Origin: CAMLIZ01 sp036231905
GTDB lineage: Bacteria > Pseudomonadota > Gammaproteobacteria > Burkholderiales > Burkholderiaceae_C
Direction of reading: 5' to 3'
DNA: 64,000 nucleotides
Assembly: GCF_036231905.1 (NCBI RefSeq)
Contig: NZ_JAZARE010000002.1
Span: 434,001 to 498,000 of the forward strand
Below are positions 17,936 through 27,464 of the stretch, in pieces (the stretch's first letter is position 1; every line of letters starts with the position of its first letter). The notes beneath the pieces were generated by a model that was given only the letters and a program-made list of their open reading frames with translations, searched no databases and was not told the DNA's origin. A program made the position numbers and the translations under genes.

Positions 17936-19819
17936 ATGCTTGTATCTCCGCCGCCTTCGCGCACCTCGGCTTCAGCGGTCGACCCATCCGACGCTTCCGG
18001 CATCGGCGCACAGATCGCGCTGGAACGCGTGCGCACCCTCTACGAGCTGACGCCGCCGCCGGTGATGGCCGGCGCAGGGTTCGCCTTGCTGGTGGCCCTG
18101 ATGATGGCACCTGTGGCGCCCCCGCTGCTCACTGCCGGCTGGCTGGGGCTGAAGCTGCTGATGGCCGCACTGCGCATCGTGGACGCAGCGGCCTTTCGCC
18201 GCTGCAGCGCGCCCGCGCCCGCGCTGCGGGGCTGGCTGGCGCGCTACCTCACGCTGATGACGATCGATGCGATCAGCTGGGGCGGCATGACGGTGGTGTT
18301 CATGCCCTATGCACACGGCATCGCCAGCACGGTGCTGCTCGCCGGTGCGGTGGGCGTGGCCTCGGTCGGTGTGTTCACCACCTTCAGCCACTGGAGCACC
18401 AGCCTGGTGTACCTCGTCTCGGTGCTTGCGCCCATCATGGTGGACCAGCTCGCCATTGGCGAGCGCGACAACCTGCTCACCGCCGCCGCGCTGCTCATCT
18501 ACTTCGGCGTGCTGGCCTTCGAAGGCTGGCGCAGCGAGAGCCGGCTGGTGGAGATGCTGAGGCTGCGCTACCAGAACGCCTGGATCGCGGAGCAGCGGCG
18601 CCAGGCGCTGGCGCTGGCGGAACACTCCAGCGCGGCCAAGAGCCGCTTCCTGGCTGCAGTGAGCCATGAGATGCGCACGCCGCTGAACGGCATCCTCGGC
18701 ATGACGCAGCTGCTGGGCGCCCAGGTGAGCGACCCGCACCAGCGCCATCAGCTCGAGGTGATGCGGCGCTCGGCGCGCCACCTGCAGACCGTGATCGCCG
18801 ACCTGCTGGACCTGTCGCGCATCGAGTTCGGCCGGCTGGAGATCGAGCTGGAGCCCTTCATCCTCACTGACACGGTGCGCGAGGTGAGCGACCTGCTCAG
18901 CGCCGTGGCCGCCGAAAAGGGGCTGGCCTTCCGCGTGCTGCTGCAGCCGGGCTTGCCGGCGCGCGCCTGCGGCGACGCGTCGCGCATCAAGCAGGTGCTG
19001 CACAACCTGCTCGGCAATGCGATCAAGTTCACCCGCGAAGGCGGCATCACGCTGGAAGTGGCCGCCACGCCCGAGGGCCTGGCGTTCACGGTGCGCGACA
19101 CCGGCCAGGGCATCGCCCTTGAAGAAGCCGAGCGCATCTTCGACGCGTTTGCGCAGGCCGGCGAAGGTGCGGCCCGGCGCGCGGGTACCGGCCTGGGCCT
19201 GACGATCTCGCGCCAGCTGGCGCGTGCCATGGGGGGCGACGTGCGCTACCAGGGCGAGCCGAGCGGTGGTGCGGCCTTTGTCTTCACCGTGGCGGCAGCC
19301 CCCATGCCCACGGAGGATGCCGCCCTGCCGAGGGCCTGGGCCGCACAGGCCTTCCAGCTGCGCGGCCATGTGCTGGTAGTGGACGACAGCCCGGTGAACG
19401 CCATGGTGGCCGGCGGCATGCTGGAACGTTTCGGCCTCAGCGTGGACCTGGCGGAGGACGGCGAACAGGCGCTGCAGCGACTGCACACGACGCGCTACGA
19501 CGCAGTGCTGATGGACTGCCAGATGCCGGGCATGGACGGATTCGAGGCCACCCGCCGCTGGCGCGCGCAGGAGGCTGCCGCGATGCGACTGCCCATCATC
19601 GCCGTGACCGCCAACGCCGTGCCCGGCGACCGCGAGCGCTGCCTGGCCGCCGGCATGGACGACTACCTCGCCAAGCCCTTCGACCTGAACGAGCTGGGTG
19701 CCCTGCTGCAGCGCCACCTCGCTGGCTGCTCCACCGCGGCACCGGCACCGGCCGCGGCGGCACCGGGCGCACCCCGGGTGCACGGCCCCGGAGGGCCGGA
19801 GCCCGGCCGGTGGACATAA
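17936..19819 (+). CDS. hybrid membrane sensor histidine kinase with receiver domain
   Basis: Beginning at 17936 the product has 627 residues. About six hydrophobic segments occupy residues 45-195, with no obvious periplasmic sensor domain. HisKA follows with SRFLAAVSHEMRTPLNGILG (His244), then the HATPase domain with HNLLGNAIKFTREGG, VRDTGQGI and GTGLGLTISRQLARAMGG. A C-terminal receiver has VLVVDDSPVNAMVAGGML and MDCQMPGMDGFE with phospho-accepting Asp527, and the conserved Lys in DYLAKPFD. No separate response regulator or output gene lies nearby. The end overlaps the ribF leader. An in-frame start 105 bases upstream gives an unlikely N-terminus. Confidence 0.92.
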   Translation: MLVSPPPSRTSASAVDPSDASGIGAQIALERVRTLYELTPPPVMAGAGFALLVALMMAPVAPPLLTAGWLGLKLLMAALRIVDAAAFRRCSAPAPALRGWLARYLTLMTIDAISWGGMTVVFMPYAHGIASTVLLAGAVGVASVGVFTTFSHWSTSLVYLVSVLAPIMVDQLAIGERDNLLTAAALLIYFGVLAFEGWRSESRLVEMLRLRYQNAWIAEQRRQALALAEHSSAAKSRFLAAVSHEMRTPLNGILGMTQLLGAQVSDPHQRHQLEVMRRSARHLQTVIADLLDLSRIEFGRLEIELEPFILTDTVREVSDLLSAVAAEKGLAFRVLLQPGLPARACGDASRIKQVLHNLLGNAIKFTREGGITLEVAATPEGLAFTVRDTGQGIALEEAERIFDAFAQAGEGAARRAGTGLGLTISRQLARAMGGDVRYQGEPSGGAAFVFTVAAAPMPTEDAALPRAWAAQAFQLRGHVLVVDDSPVNAMVAGGMLERFGLSVDLAEDGEQALQRLHTTRYDAVLMDCQMPGMDGFEATRRWRAQEAAAMRLPIIAVTANAVPGDRERCLAAGMDDYLAKPFDLNELGALLQRHLAGCSTAAPAPAAAAPGAPRVHGPGGPEPGRWT

Positions 19820-19827
19820 TCGCCCGC

Positions 19828-20793
19828 ATGCGAGTCTTCCGCGGCTTCCACCATCCCGGCATCGCGCGCGAGTGCGCCCTCACCATCGGCAACTTCGACG
19901 GCGTGCACCGCGGCCACCAGGCGATGCTGGCGCTGCTGACCAACGAAGCCAGCCACCGCAAGCTGCCGAGCTGCGTGCTGACCTTCGAGCCGCATCCGCG
20001 CGACTTCTTTGCCGTGCGGGCGGGCAAGCCCGAGCTGGCGCCGGCCCGCATCGCGAACCTGCGCGACAAGCTGGGCGAGCTGGAACGCTGCGGCATCGCG
20101 CAGGTGGTGGTGCTGCGCTTCGACGAACAGCTGGCATCGCTGGCACCCCAGGCCTTCATCGACGAGGTGCTGGTGCGCGGCCTGGGCGCGCGCTACGTGC
20201 TGGTGGGCGACGACTTCCGCTTTGGCGCCCGGCGCGCCGGCGACTACGCCATGCTGGACGCGGCAGGCGCCACCGCCGGCTTCGACGTGGCCCGCATGAT
20301 GAGCTACGAGGTGCACGGCCTGCGCGTGTCCAGCTCGGCGGTGCGCGAGGCGCTGGCCGTCGGCGACATGGAGCGCGTGACCAGCCTGCTGGGCCGGCCG
20401 TTCAGCATCAGCGGGCATGTGCAGCATGGCCGTAAGCTGGGCCGCGAACTCGGTTTTCGCACCCTCAACCTGCGCTTCCAGCATGCCAAGCCCGCCGCGC
20501 ACGGCATCTTCGTGGTGCGGGTGCATGGCCTCACCGACGCGCCTTTGCCCGGCGTCGCCAGCCTCGGCGTGCGGCCCACGGTGGAAGACAGCGGGCGCGT
20601 GCTGCTCGAAACGCATTGCCTCGACTGGCCGGCCGGCCTCGGCGACGAAGGCGGCTATGGCCGCGTGGTGCGGGTGGAGCTGCTGCACAAGCTGCACGAT
20701 GAGCGCCGCTATGAGTCGCTGGAGGCCCTGCGCGAAGCGATTGCGGTGGACGAAGCCAATGCACGGCGCTGGCTGGCGGCCCATCCCACCTGA
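19828..20793 (+). CDS. ribF: bifunctional riboflavin kinase / FAD synthetase
   Basis: RibF converts riboflavin to FMN and FAD. The 321-residue protein has the nucleotidyltransferase motifs TIGNFDGVHRGHQAML near residue 18 and SSSAVREALAVGD, and the kinase domain with GRELGFRTLNLRF and GVASLGVRPTVED. The ATG at 19828 gives MRVFRGFHHP; an in-frame GTG at 19810 lies before a CATAAT sequence that may be the -10 of a local promoter, leaving almost no leader. It is followed by ileS and lspA, a common order in this class. Confidence 0.95.
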   Translation: MRVFRGFHHPGIARECALTIGNFDGVHRGHQAMLALLTNEASHRKLPSCVLTFEPHPRDFFAVRAGKPELAPARIANLRDKLGELERCGIAQVVVLRFDEQLASLAPQAFIDEVLVRGLGARYVLVGDDFRFGARRAGDYAMLDAAGATAGFDVARMMSYEVHGLRVSSSAVREALAVGDMERVTSLLGRPFSISGHVQHGRKLGRELGFRTLNLRFQHAKPAAHGIFVVRVHGLTDAPLPGVASLGVRPTVEDSGRVLLETHCLDWPAGLGDEGGYGRVVRVELLHKLHDERRYESLEALREAIAVDEANARRWLAAHPT

Positions 20794-21048
20794 GCCCTTG
20801 GCCATGGCGCCCCGTACAATCGCAGGCATGCAACGCGCCATGCAACAGGCCTTCTCCGGCCCGTCGCCCTCCCTGCTCACGCCGCACACCCACACGCGGC
20901 GCGAGACCACGCGCAGCCGAATTTGACTCTCGCAGTGCTTGAGCGCCGCTGAAGGCGCGGTGAGCGCACCGCTCACATCTCCCACCCCGCACTGCAGCCT
21001 CTCCTCCGAAGCGGGCTGCCATTCGACTTCCTTTCGCGAGATTCCATC
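20794..21048 (+). promoter_or_regulatory. ileS leader region with -10-like site, short ORF and hairpins
   Basis: TACAAT at 20815-20820 could be a -10, though no convincing -35 precedes it. A 32-codon ORF, 20828-20926 (MQRAMQQAFSG...TRSRI), could be a leader peptide. GTGAGCG/CGCTCAC (20960-20966/20970-20976) forms a hairpin, and GCAGTGC (20933-20939) can pair with GCACTGC (20989-20995) to enclose it. No T-box signature was seen. The regulatory role is unproven. Confidence 0.35.
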
Positions 21049-23886
21049 GTGACCGACAAGACCGACTACCGCGCCACGCTCAACCTGCCCGACACCCCCT
21101 TCCCGATGCGCGGCGACCTGCCCAAGCGCGAGCCGGGCAGGGTGAAGGAATGGGAGGACAAGGGCATCTACCAGAAGCTGCGCGACGCACGCTGCGGCAA
21201 GCCGAAGTTCGTGCTGCACGATGGCCCGCCGTATGCGAATGGCCAGATCCACATGGGCCACGCGGTCAACAAGATCCTCAAGGACATGATCGTCAAGGCG
21301 CGCCAGCTCGCCGGCTTCGACGCGCTCTACGTGCCGGGGTGGGACTGCCACGGCCTGCCGATCGAGAACCAGATCGAGAAGACCTTCGGCCGCAACCTGC
21401 CGCGCGACGAGGTGCAGGCCAAGAGCCGCGCCTATGCCACCGAGCAGATCGCGCAGCAGATGGTGGACTTCAAGCGCCTGGGCGTGCTGGGCGACTGGGA
21501 CCATCCGTACCGCACCATGGACTTCGGCAACGAAGCCGGCGAGATCCGCGCGTTGAAGCGCGTGATGGAACGCGGCTTCGTCTACCGCGGCCTGAAGCCG
21601 GTGTACTGGTGCTTCGACTGCGGCAGCTCGCTGGCCGAGTTCGAGATCGAATACGCGGACAAGACCTCGCCCACCGTGGACGTGGCCTTCCTGGCCGCCG
21701 AGCCGCAAAAGCTGGCCGAGGCCTTCGGCCTGAGCCAGCTCGACAAGGACGCCTTCGTGGTCATCTGGACCACCACGCCCTGGACCATCCCGGCCAACCA
21801 GGCGCTCAACCTCAACCCCGACCTCGAGTATTCGCTGGTCGACACCGAGCGCGGCGTGCTGCTGCTGGCCAGCGCGCTGGTGGACAAATGCCTGGAGCGC
21901 TACGGCTTGACCGGCCAGGTGATCGCCACCGCGCAGGGCAAGGCGCTGGACGGCCTGCACTTCCACCACCCCTTGGCGCATGTGGACCTCGGGTTCGACC
22001 GCCTGAGCCCGGTGTACCTGGCCGACTACGCCACCGCCGAAGACGGTACCGGCATCGTGCACTCGGCGCCGGCCTATGGCGTGGAGGACTTCAACTCCTG
22101 CGTGGCGCACGGGGTGAAGCACGACCAGATCCTCAACCCGGTGCAGGGCAACGGCGTCTACGAGACCAGCCTGCCCCTGTTTGGTGGGCAGTACATCTGG
22201 AAGGCCAATCCGAACATCGTGCAGGCGCTGCAGGATGCTGGCCGCCTGATGGCCAGCGCCAAGCTGCAGCACAGCTATCCGCACTGCTGGCGCCACAAGA
22301 CGCCGGTGATCTACCGCGCCGCGGCGCAGTGGTTCGTGCGCATGGACGAAGGCCACGGCGTGTTCACCGTGGACAAGGCGCCGAAGACGCTGCGCCAGAT
22401 GGCGCTGGACGCGATCGAGCAGACCAGCTTCTATCCGGAAAACGGCAAGGCCCGCCTGCGCGACATGATCGCGAACCGGCCCGACTGGTGCATCAGCCGC
22501 CAGCGCAACTGGGGCGTGCCGCTGCCGCTGTTCCTGCACAAGGTGACCGACGAGCTGCACCCCGAGACACTGCGCATGATCGACCAGGCCGCCGACCTGG
22601 TGGAAAAGGGCGGCGTGGAAGCCTGGGCCAAGCTGGACCCGGTGGAATGGCTGGGCAGCGAAGGCGAACACTCCGCCGAGCACTACCGCAAGAGCACCGA
22701 CATCCTCGACGTGTGGTTCGACTCCGGCTCCACCTTCTTCCATGTGTTGCGCGGCTCGCACCCGGGCGGCAGCCATGAACAAGGCCCCGAAGCCGACCTG
22801 TACCTCGAGGGCCATGACCAGCACCGCGGCTGGTTCCATTCGTCCCTGCTAATCGCCTGCGCGCTCGAAGGCCGGGCGCCCTACCGCCACCTGCTCACCC
22901 ATGGCTTCACGGTGGACAGCCAGGGCCGCAAGATGAGCAAGAGCCTGGGCAACGGCGTGGACCCGCAGGAAACCAGCAAGAAGCTGGGCGCCGAGATCAT
23001 CCGCCTGTGGGTGGCCGCCAGCGACTACTCCGGCGACATCGCCGGCGACGACAAGATCCTGGCCCGCGTGGTGGACGCCTACCGCCGCATCCGCAACACC
23101 CTGCGCTTCCTGCTGGCCAACACCAGCGACTTCGACGCGAAGAAGGACGCGGTGCCGCTGGACAAGCTGCTGGAGATCGACCGGTATGCCTTGTCGCGTG
23201 CGGCGCAGCTGCAGGCCGAGGTGCTGGCGCACTACGAGGTGTACGAGTTCCACCCGGTGGTGGCCAAGCTGCAGGTCTACTGCTCCGAAGACCTGGGCGC
23301 CTTCTACCTCGACGTGCTGAAGGACCGGCTCTACACCACCAAGGCCGACAGCCACGCGCGCCGCTCGGCGCAGACGGCGCTGTGGCACATCACCAACGGC
23401 ATGCTGCGCTGGATGGCGCCTTTCATGAGCTTCACCGCGGAAGAGGCGTGGAAGGTGTTCAACGGCGGCGAGACGATCTTCACGGAGACCTACTGGCAGT
23501 TCCCGGCGCAGGACGATGCGCTGCTCGCCAAGTGGGCGCGCATCCGCGAGGTGCGCGAGGTGGTGAACAAGGAGATCGAGACCTTGCGCGCGGCCGGCAG
23601 CGTGGGTTCGTCATTGCAGGCCAACGTGGCCTTGAGCGCGGCGGCCGAAGACGAGGCGCTGTTGCGTGCGCTGGGCGAGGACCTGAAGTTCGTGCTCATC
23701 ACCTCCAGGGCGGAAGTGAAGACCGGCAGCGAGTTGCAGGTGCAGGTGTCGCCCTCGGCCGACCCCAAGTGCGAACGCTGCTGGCACTACCGCGCCGATG
23801 TGGGCAGCGATGCCGCACATCCCACGATCTGCGGCCGCTGCGTGAGCAACCTGTTCGGCGCGGGTGAACCCCGCACCGTCGCCTGA
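21049..23886 (+). CDS. ileS: isoleucyl-tRNA synthetase
   Basis: The 945-residue class I synthetase charges tRNA-Ile. The HIGH-type motif appears as PYANGQIHMGHAVNK near residue 65, the editing domain contains WTTTPWTIPANQALNLNP, and KMSKS is intact in GRKMSKSLGNGVDP. The C-terminal zinc-binding knuckle CERCWHYR...CGRCVSNLFG is present, placing it in the bacterial (type 1) group sensitive to mupirocin. The start is GTG at 21049 (MTDKTDYRATLNLPDTPFPMR). It is followed 17 bases later by lspA. Confidence 0.97.
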   Translation: MTDKTDYRATLNLPDTPFPMRGDLPKREPGRVKEWEDKGIYQKLRDARCGKPKFVLHDGPPYANGQIHMGHAVNKILKDMIVKARQLAGFDALYVPGWDCHGLPIENQIEKTFGRNLPRDEVQAKSRAYATEQIAQQMVDFKRLGVLGDWDHPYRTMDFGNEAGEIRALKRVMERGFVYRGLKPVYWCFDCGSSLAEFEIEYADKTSPTVDVAFLAAEPQKLAEAFGLSQLDKDAFVVIWTTTPWTIPANQALNLNPDLEYSLVDTERGVLLLASALVDKCLERYGLTGQVIATAQGKALDGLHFHHPLAHVDLGFDRLSPVYLADYATAEDGTGIVHSAPAYGVEDFNSCVAHGVKHDQILNPVQGNGVYETSLPLFGGQYIWKANPNIVQALQDAGRLMASAKLQHSYPHCWRHKTPVIYRAAAQWFVRMDEGHGVFTVDKAPKTLRQMALDAIEQTSFYPENGKARLRDMIANRPDWCISRQRNWGVPLPLFLHKVTDELHPETLRMIDQAADLVEKGGVEAWAKLDPVEWLGSEGEHSAEHYRKSTDILDVWFDSGSTFFHVLRGSHPGGSHEQGPEADLYLEGHDQHRGWFHSSLLIACALEGRAPYRHLLTHGFTVDSQGRKMSKSLGNGVDPQETSKKLGAEIIRLWVAASDYSGDIAGDDKILARVVDAYRRIRNTLRFLLANTSDFDAKKDAVPLDKLLEIDRYALSRAAQLQAEVLAHYEVYEFHPVVAKLQVYCSEDLGAFYLDVLKDRLYTTKADSHARRSAQTALWHITNGMLRWMAPFMSFTAEEAWKVFNGGETIFTETYWQFPAQDDALLAKWARIREVREVVNKEIETLRAAGSVGSSLQANVALSAAAEDEALLRALGEDLKFVLITSRAEVKTGSELQVQVSPSADPKCERCWHYRADVGSDAAHPTICGRCVSNLFGAGEPRTVA

Positions 23887-23903
23887 GGGAGCGCGCGCAC
23901 AGC

Positions 23904-24404
23904 ATGGCCAAGACCGCTCCTTCCTCCGCCAGCGCCAGCCTGCTCCCCTGGCTGGGGCTGGCCGCCATCGTGATCCTGCTGGACCAGATCACGAAGGCGA
24001 TGATCCTGCGCACCTTCGCCTATGGCGACTCGGTGACCATCACGCCGTGGTTCAACATCGTGCGCGCGCACAACACCGGCGCCGCGTTCTCGTTCCTGGC
24101 CGGTGCCTCCGGCTGGCAGCGCTGGATGTTCGTGGGCCTGGGTGTCGCGGCCGCCGGCTTCATCATCTGGATGCTGCGCAAACATGGCGGCCAGCGCCTG
24201 TTTGCCACCGCGCTGGCACTCATCCTGGGCGGGGCGCTGGGCAACGTGATCGACCGCCTGCTGCATGGCTACGTGGTCGACTTCATCCAGGTGCACCACG
24301 CCGGCTGGTTCTTTCCGGCCTTCAACGTCGCCGACAGCGCCATCAGCGTGGGCGCCGCCTGCCTGATCCTGGACGAGCTATTGCGCGTGCGGCGCGGGCG
24401 CTAG
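23904..24404 (+). CDS. lspA: lipoprotein signal peptidase (signal peptidase II)
   Basis: LspA cleaves the signal of prolipoproteins after lipid attachment. The 166-residue protein has four membrane helices and the two catalytic-Asp motifs: GNVIDRLLHGYVVDFIQ and FPAFNVADSAISVG. HNTGAAFSFLA is also conserved. It lies 17 bases after ileS, as in many bacteria, and the two are presumably cotranscribed. Confidence 0.97.
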   Translation: MAKTAPSSASASLLPWLGLAAIVILLDQITKAMILRTFAYGDSVTITPWFNIVRAHNTGAAFSFLAGASGWQRWMFVGLGVAAAGFIIWMLRKHGGQRLFATALALILGGALGNVIDRLLHGYVVDFIQVHHAGWFFPAFNVADSAISVGAACLILDELLRVRRGR

Positions 24405-24471
24405 GGCCTGCACCCGGGCTCGCCGGCGACCGCGAGCCCTGCCCGCCGACGGGCGCGGCCGCCCCGCGCAC

Positions 24472-25455
24472 TCAGGGCAGCAGCACGCTGGAGCCGATGG
24501 TCTTGCGCGCTTCCAGGTCGCGGTGCGCCTGCGCGGCGTCGGCCAAGGCGTAGCGCTGCTCGACCTGGATCTTCACCCGGCCGCTGCCGACCATGTCGAA
24601 CAGGTCGTCCGCCATGGCCTGCGTGGCCTCGCGCGTGGCCAGGTGCGCAAACAAGGTCGGCCGGGTCACGTACAGCGAACCCTTGGCCGCCAGCAGCCCG
24701 GTGTTGAGCGCCGCCACCGGCCCCGAGGAGTTGCCAAACAGCGCCAGCAGGCCGAAGGGTTGCAGGCAGTCGAGCGAGCGCTCGAAGGTGTCCTTGCCCA
24801 CCGAGTCGTACACCGCCTTCACGCCGCGTCCGCCGGTGATCTGCTTCACCCGCGCGACGAAGTCTTCGGTGTTGTAGTTGATGGTGAACGCGGCGCCGTT
24901 GTCGCGCGCCAGCTGGCACTTGGCATCGCTGCCCGCCGTGCCGATCAGCTGCACACCCATGGCACGCGCCCACTGGCAGGCGATCAGCCCTACACCGCCG
25001 GCGGCGGCATGGAAGAGGATGAAGTCGCCCTCCTTCAGGCCGCCTTGCGGCTGCGTCTTGCGCAGCAGGTACTGCACGGTCAGGCCCTTGAGCATCATGG
25101 CCGCGCCCTGTTCGAAGTCGATGCCGTCGGGCAGCCGCACCACGCACCGGGCCGGCATCACCCGCAGCTCGCTGTAGGCGCCGGGCGGCTGGCTGGCATA
25201 GGCAGCGCGGTCGCCGGGGGCGAGGTGCATCACGCCTTCACCTACTGCTTCCACGATGCCCGCGCCTTCCATGCCCAGCACCAGCGGCAGGTTGTTCGGG
25301 TACAGCCCCGTGCGGTGGTACACGTCGATGTAGTTCAGGCCGCAGGCCTGGTGCCGGATGCGCACCTCACCGGGCCCCGGCTCGCCCACCGCCACCTCGG
25401 TCAGGCGCAACACCTCGGGGCCGCCGAATTCGCTGATCTGTATGGCCTTGGGCAT
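24472..25455 (-). CDS. NADPH:quinone oxidoreductase (zinc-free MDR family)
   Basis: The 327-residue protein starts MPKAIQISEFGGPEVL, placed by AGGAG 8 bases upstream. It shows the Qor-type pattern: no zinc-ligand cysteines, NYIDVYHRTGLYPNNLPLVLGMEGAG, and the Rossmann segment LFHAAAGGVGLIACQWARAMG. Such enzymes reduce quinones with NADPH in the cytoplasm. It stands alone between convergent lspA and a divergent DUF2007-type gene. Confidence 0.9.
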   Translation of the reverse strand: MPKAIQISEFGGPEVLRLTEVAVGEPGPGEVRIRHQACGLNYIDVYHRTGLYPNNLPLVLGMEGAGIVEAVGEGVMHLAPGDRAAYASQPPGAYSELRVMPARCVVRLPDGIDFEQGAAMMLKGLTVQYLLRKTQPQGGLKEGDFILFHAAAGGVGLIACQWARAMGVQLIGTAGSDAKCQLARDNGAAFTINYNTEDFVARVKQITGGRGVKAVYDSVGKDTFERSLDCLQPFGLLALFGNSSGPVAALNTGLLAAKGSLYVTRPTLFAHLATREATQAMADDLFDMVGSGRVKIQVEQRYALADAAQAHRDLEARKTIGSSVLLP

Positions 25456-25511
25456 CTGTGCACTCCTGGTTTGCAAGGGAAGCGGCGAGGTTACGCCAGC
25501 CGTGAACTAGC

Positions 25512-25850
25512 ATGCGCGCTGCCCCGCCAAAACCCTGCGAATTGAAGCGCCTCGCCCAAGCTCCCAACATCGCCATCGCCACGCTGTGGGCCGACATGCT
25601 CACGCAGGCCGGCATCGCGGCCAATGTGCAGCGGCTGTACACCAGCAGCATTGCGGGCGAGATTCCGCCTGACCAGGCCTTGCCCGAGGTGTGGGTGCTG
25701 GACGAAACGCAGTTCGACGCCGCGCAGGCGCAGCTGCGCGAGCTGCAGCATCCGCCCTGGCGCCACTGGGTGTGCCAGCAGTGCCATGAACGCATCGACG
25801 GGCCGTTTGACCAGTGCTGGCAATGTGGCGCGATGGGGCCGGCATGGTGA
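25512..25850 (+). CDS. DUF2007-type protein with C-terminal zinc ribbon
   Basis: The 112-residue protein begins with a DUF2007-like segment (KRLAQAPNIAIATLWADMLTQAGI, about 12-80), the putative signal-transducing fold of small alpha/beta proteins. It ends with CQQCHERIDGPFDQCWQCGAMG, two CxxC pairs fit to bind one zinc. The function is unknown. The last 7 bases overlap the DMT transporter that follows. Confidence 0.7.
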   Translation: MRAAPPKPCELKRLAQAPNIAIATLWADMLTQAGIAANVQRLYTSSIAGEIPPDQALPEVWVLDETQFDAAQAQLRELQHPPWRHWVCQQCHERIDGPFDQCWQCGAMGPAW

Positions 25851-26761
25851 AGCTCAATGCCCGGCTGGTGCTGCTGCTCACACTGCCACCGCTGCTGTGG
25901 GCGGGCAACGCGGTGGTGGGCCGCCTGATGGTGGGCCAGGTGCCGCCGCTGGCGCTGAACGCAATGCGCTGGGTGTTGGCCAGCCTGTTGCTCCTGCCGC
26001 TGGGATGGAGGGCCATCGCCACGCCGGCTGCCCGCGCGCAGATCGCACAACGCTGGCCCGAGCTGGCGCTGCTCAGCTTCCTCGGCGTGGGCTGCTACAA
26101 CTCGCTGCAGTACCTGGCGCTCACCACTTCCACGCCGCTGAACGTGACGCTCATCGCGGCCAGCATGCCGCTGTGGATGATGGGCATCGGCGCGGTCTTC
26201 TACCAGGTGCGCCCGCGCGGGCGCGAATGGCTGGGCGCAGCGCTGTCGCTGGGCGGCGTGCTGGTGGTGCTGTCCCGCGGCAGCGTGGCCGCGCTGGCGC
26301 GGGTGCACTTCGTCACCGGCGACCTGCTGATGCTGCTGGCGGTGATGAGCTGGGCCTTCTACAGCTGGCTGCTGGCACGGCCGCCGAAGTCCATGCGCGG
26401 CGAGGCGCGGCCGGGCTGGAACTGGGCCGAGCTGCTGCTGGTGCAGACGCTCTTCGGCAGCGCCTTCGGCGCCACGGCGGCCAGCGCGGAATTCGCCCTC
26501 ACCGGGGCCACGGTGCACTGGTCACCCGGCGTGGCGGTGGCGCTGCTGTACGTGGCCGTGGGCCCTTCGGTGATCGCCTATCGCTGCTGGGGCCAGGGTG
26601 TCACGCTGGTGGGGCCGGCGGTGGCAGCCTTCTTCAGCAACCTCACGCCGCTGTTTGCCGCCGTGCTGTCGGCGGCCATGCTGGGCGAGGCGCCTCAGCC
26701 CTACCACGGCGTGGCGTTCGCGCTCATCGTGGCAGGCATCGCGGTGTCCTCGCGCCGCTGA
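25844..26761 (+). CDS. DMT-superfamily (EamA) transporter
   Basis: The 305-residue membrane protein has ten predicted helices in two EamA repeats, starting LLLTLPPLLWAGNAVVGRLM. AFYSWLLARPPKSM marks the mid-protein linker and GPAVAAFFSNLTPLFAAVLSAAMLGE the conserved end of repeat two. The ATG at 25844 overlaps the preceding gene, so the two are cotranslated. The substrate is unknown; it is one of three DMT transporters in the window. Confidence 0.82.
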   Translation: MVKLNARLVLLLTLPPLLWAGNAVVGRLMVGQVPPLALNAMRWVLASLLLLPLGWRAIATPAARAQIAQRWPELALLSFLGVGCYNSLQYLALTTSTPLNVTLIAASMPLWMMGIGAVFYQVRPRGREWLGAALSLGGVLVVLSRGSVAALARVHFVTGDLLMLLAVMSWAFYSWLLARPPKSMRGEARPGWNWAELLLVQTLFGSAFGATAASAEFALTGATVHWSPGVAVALLYVAVGPSVIAYRCWGQGVTLVGPAVAAFFSNLTPLFAAVLSAAMLGEAPQPYHGVAFALIVAGIAVSSRR

Positions 26762-26765
26762 AGGT

Positions 26766-27416
26766 TCAGGCCGCCGCAGGCCAGTGGCGCGCCATGACCG
26801 GCGCCACGGCGGGCAGGTGGTCGATGCGCTCCAGCACCGGGAACCACTGCGGCCGCGACGTGCCGAGGTGCTTGCGCGCACCGGACCAGCGCGAGACCAC
26901 CGCGGCCAGCAGGTCCAGCGCACCGGGCTGTTCGCCGCTGAGGAAGGGCTGCGCCGGGAAGGTGCCGGCAAACCGGTCCCACAGCGCATGCAGGCGCGCA
27001 CGCGTGCCCTGGCGCACATGCTCCCTCTCCGTGTCGGTGGTCCCGCTGGTCCAGCGCTCCGGGTAGTCGATCACGCCGATGGCAGCGTAGCAGTTGGCTG
27101 CGATGTACACCAGGCCACGGATGGCATGGGCCCGTGCGGCGGGCGACTGAGGCAGCAGGCCGCTGTGCGGATGCCGCAGCCCCAGCTCGATCAGGATGGC
27201 GGCACTTTCGGTCATCGTGCTGCCGTCGGGCCAGCGCAGGGCCGGGATCTGTAGCAGCGGGTTCACCTGGCGCAAAGCCCCCAGCTCCGAGGCCGCGTCC
27301 CAGGACGCAGCATTCACCACCCGGAATGGCAGCTCGGCGAGGGTGAGCGCCGCTTCGATCGCCGCGCTGCCGCTGCCCTGGTAGCCGTAAAGCACATGTT
27401 CACCGCTGTCACCCAT
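26766..27416 (-). CDS. glutathione S-transferase family protein
   Basis: The 216-residue protein has an N-terminal thioredoxin-like domain (VLYGYQGSGSAAIEAALTLAELPF) with the cis-Pro and Ser region NPLLQIPALRWPDGSTMTESAAILI, and an all-helical C-terminal domain. The usual catalytic Tyr/Ser/Cys at the first strand appears as YGYQGSGSA, so the exact nucleophile-activating residue is unclear. It is convergent with the DMT gene and 48 bases downstream of the SDR gene. Confidence 0.8.
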   Translation of the reverse strand: MGDSGEHVLYGYQGSGSAAIEAALTLAELPFRVVNAASWDAASELGALRQVNPLLQIPALRWPDGSTMTESAAILIELGLRHPHSGLLPQSPAARAHAIRGLVYIAANCYAAIGVIDYPERWTSGTTDTEREHVRQGTRARLHALWDRFAGTFPAQPFLSGEQPGALDLLAAVVSRWSGARKHLGTSRPQWFPVLERIDHLPAVAPVMARHWPAAA

Positions 27417-27464
27417 GCTGGCCTCCTTGCTGTTGGACGGCCAGTGTGCGACAGGGCCGCAACC

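Noticed and set aside
20828..20926. 32-codon ORF before ileS as an independent gene
   Set aside because: No ribosome site and no recognisable sequence; kept only as part of the leader description.
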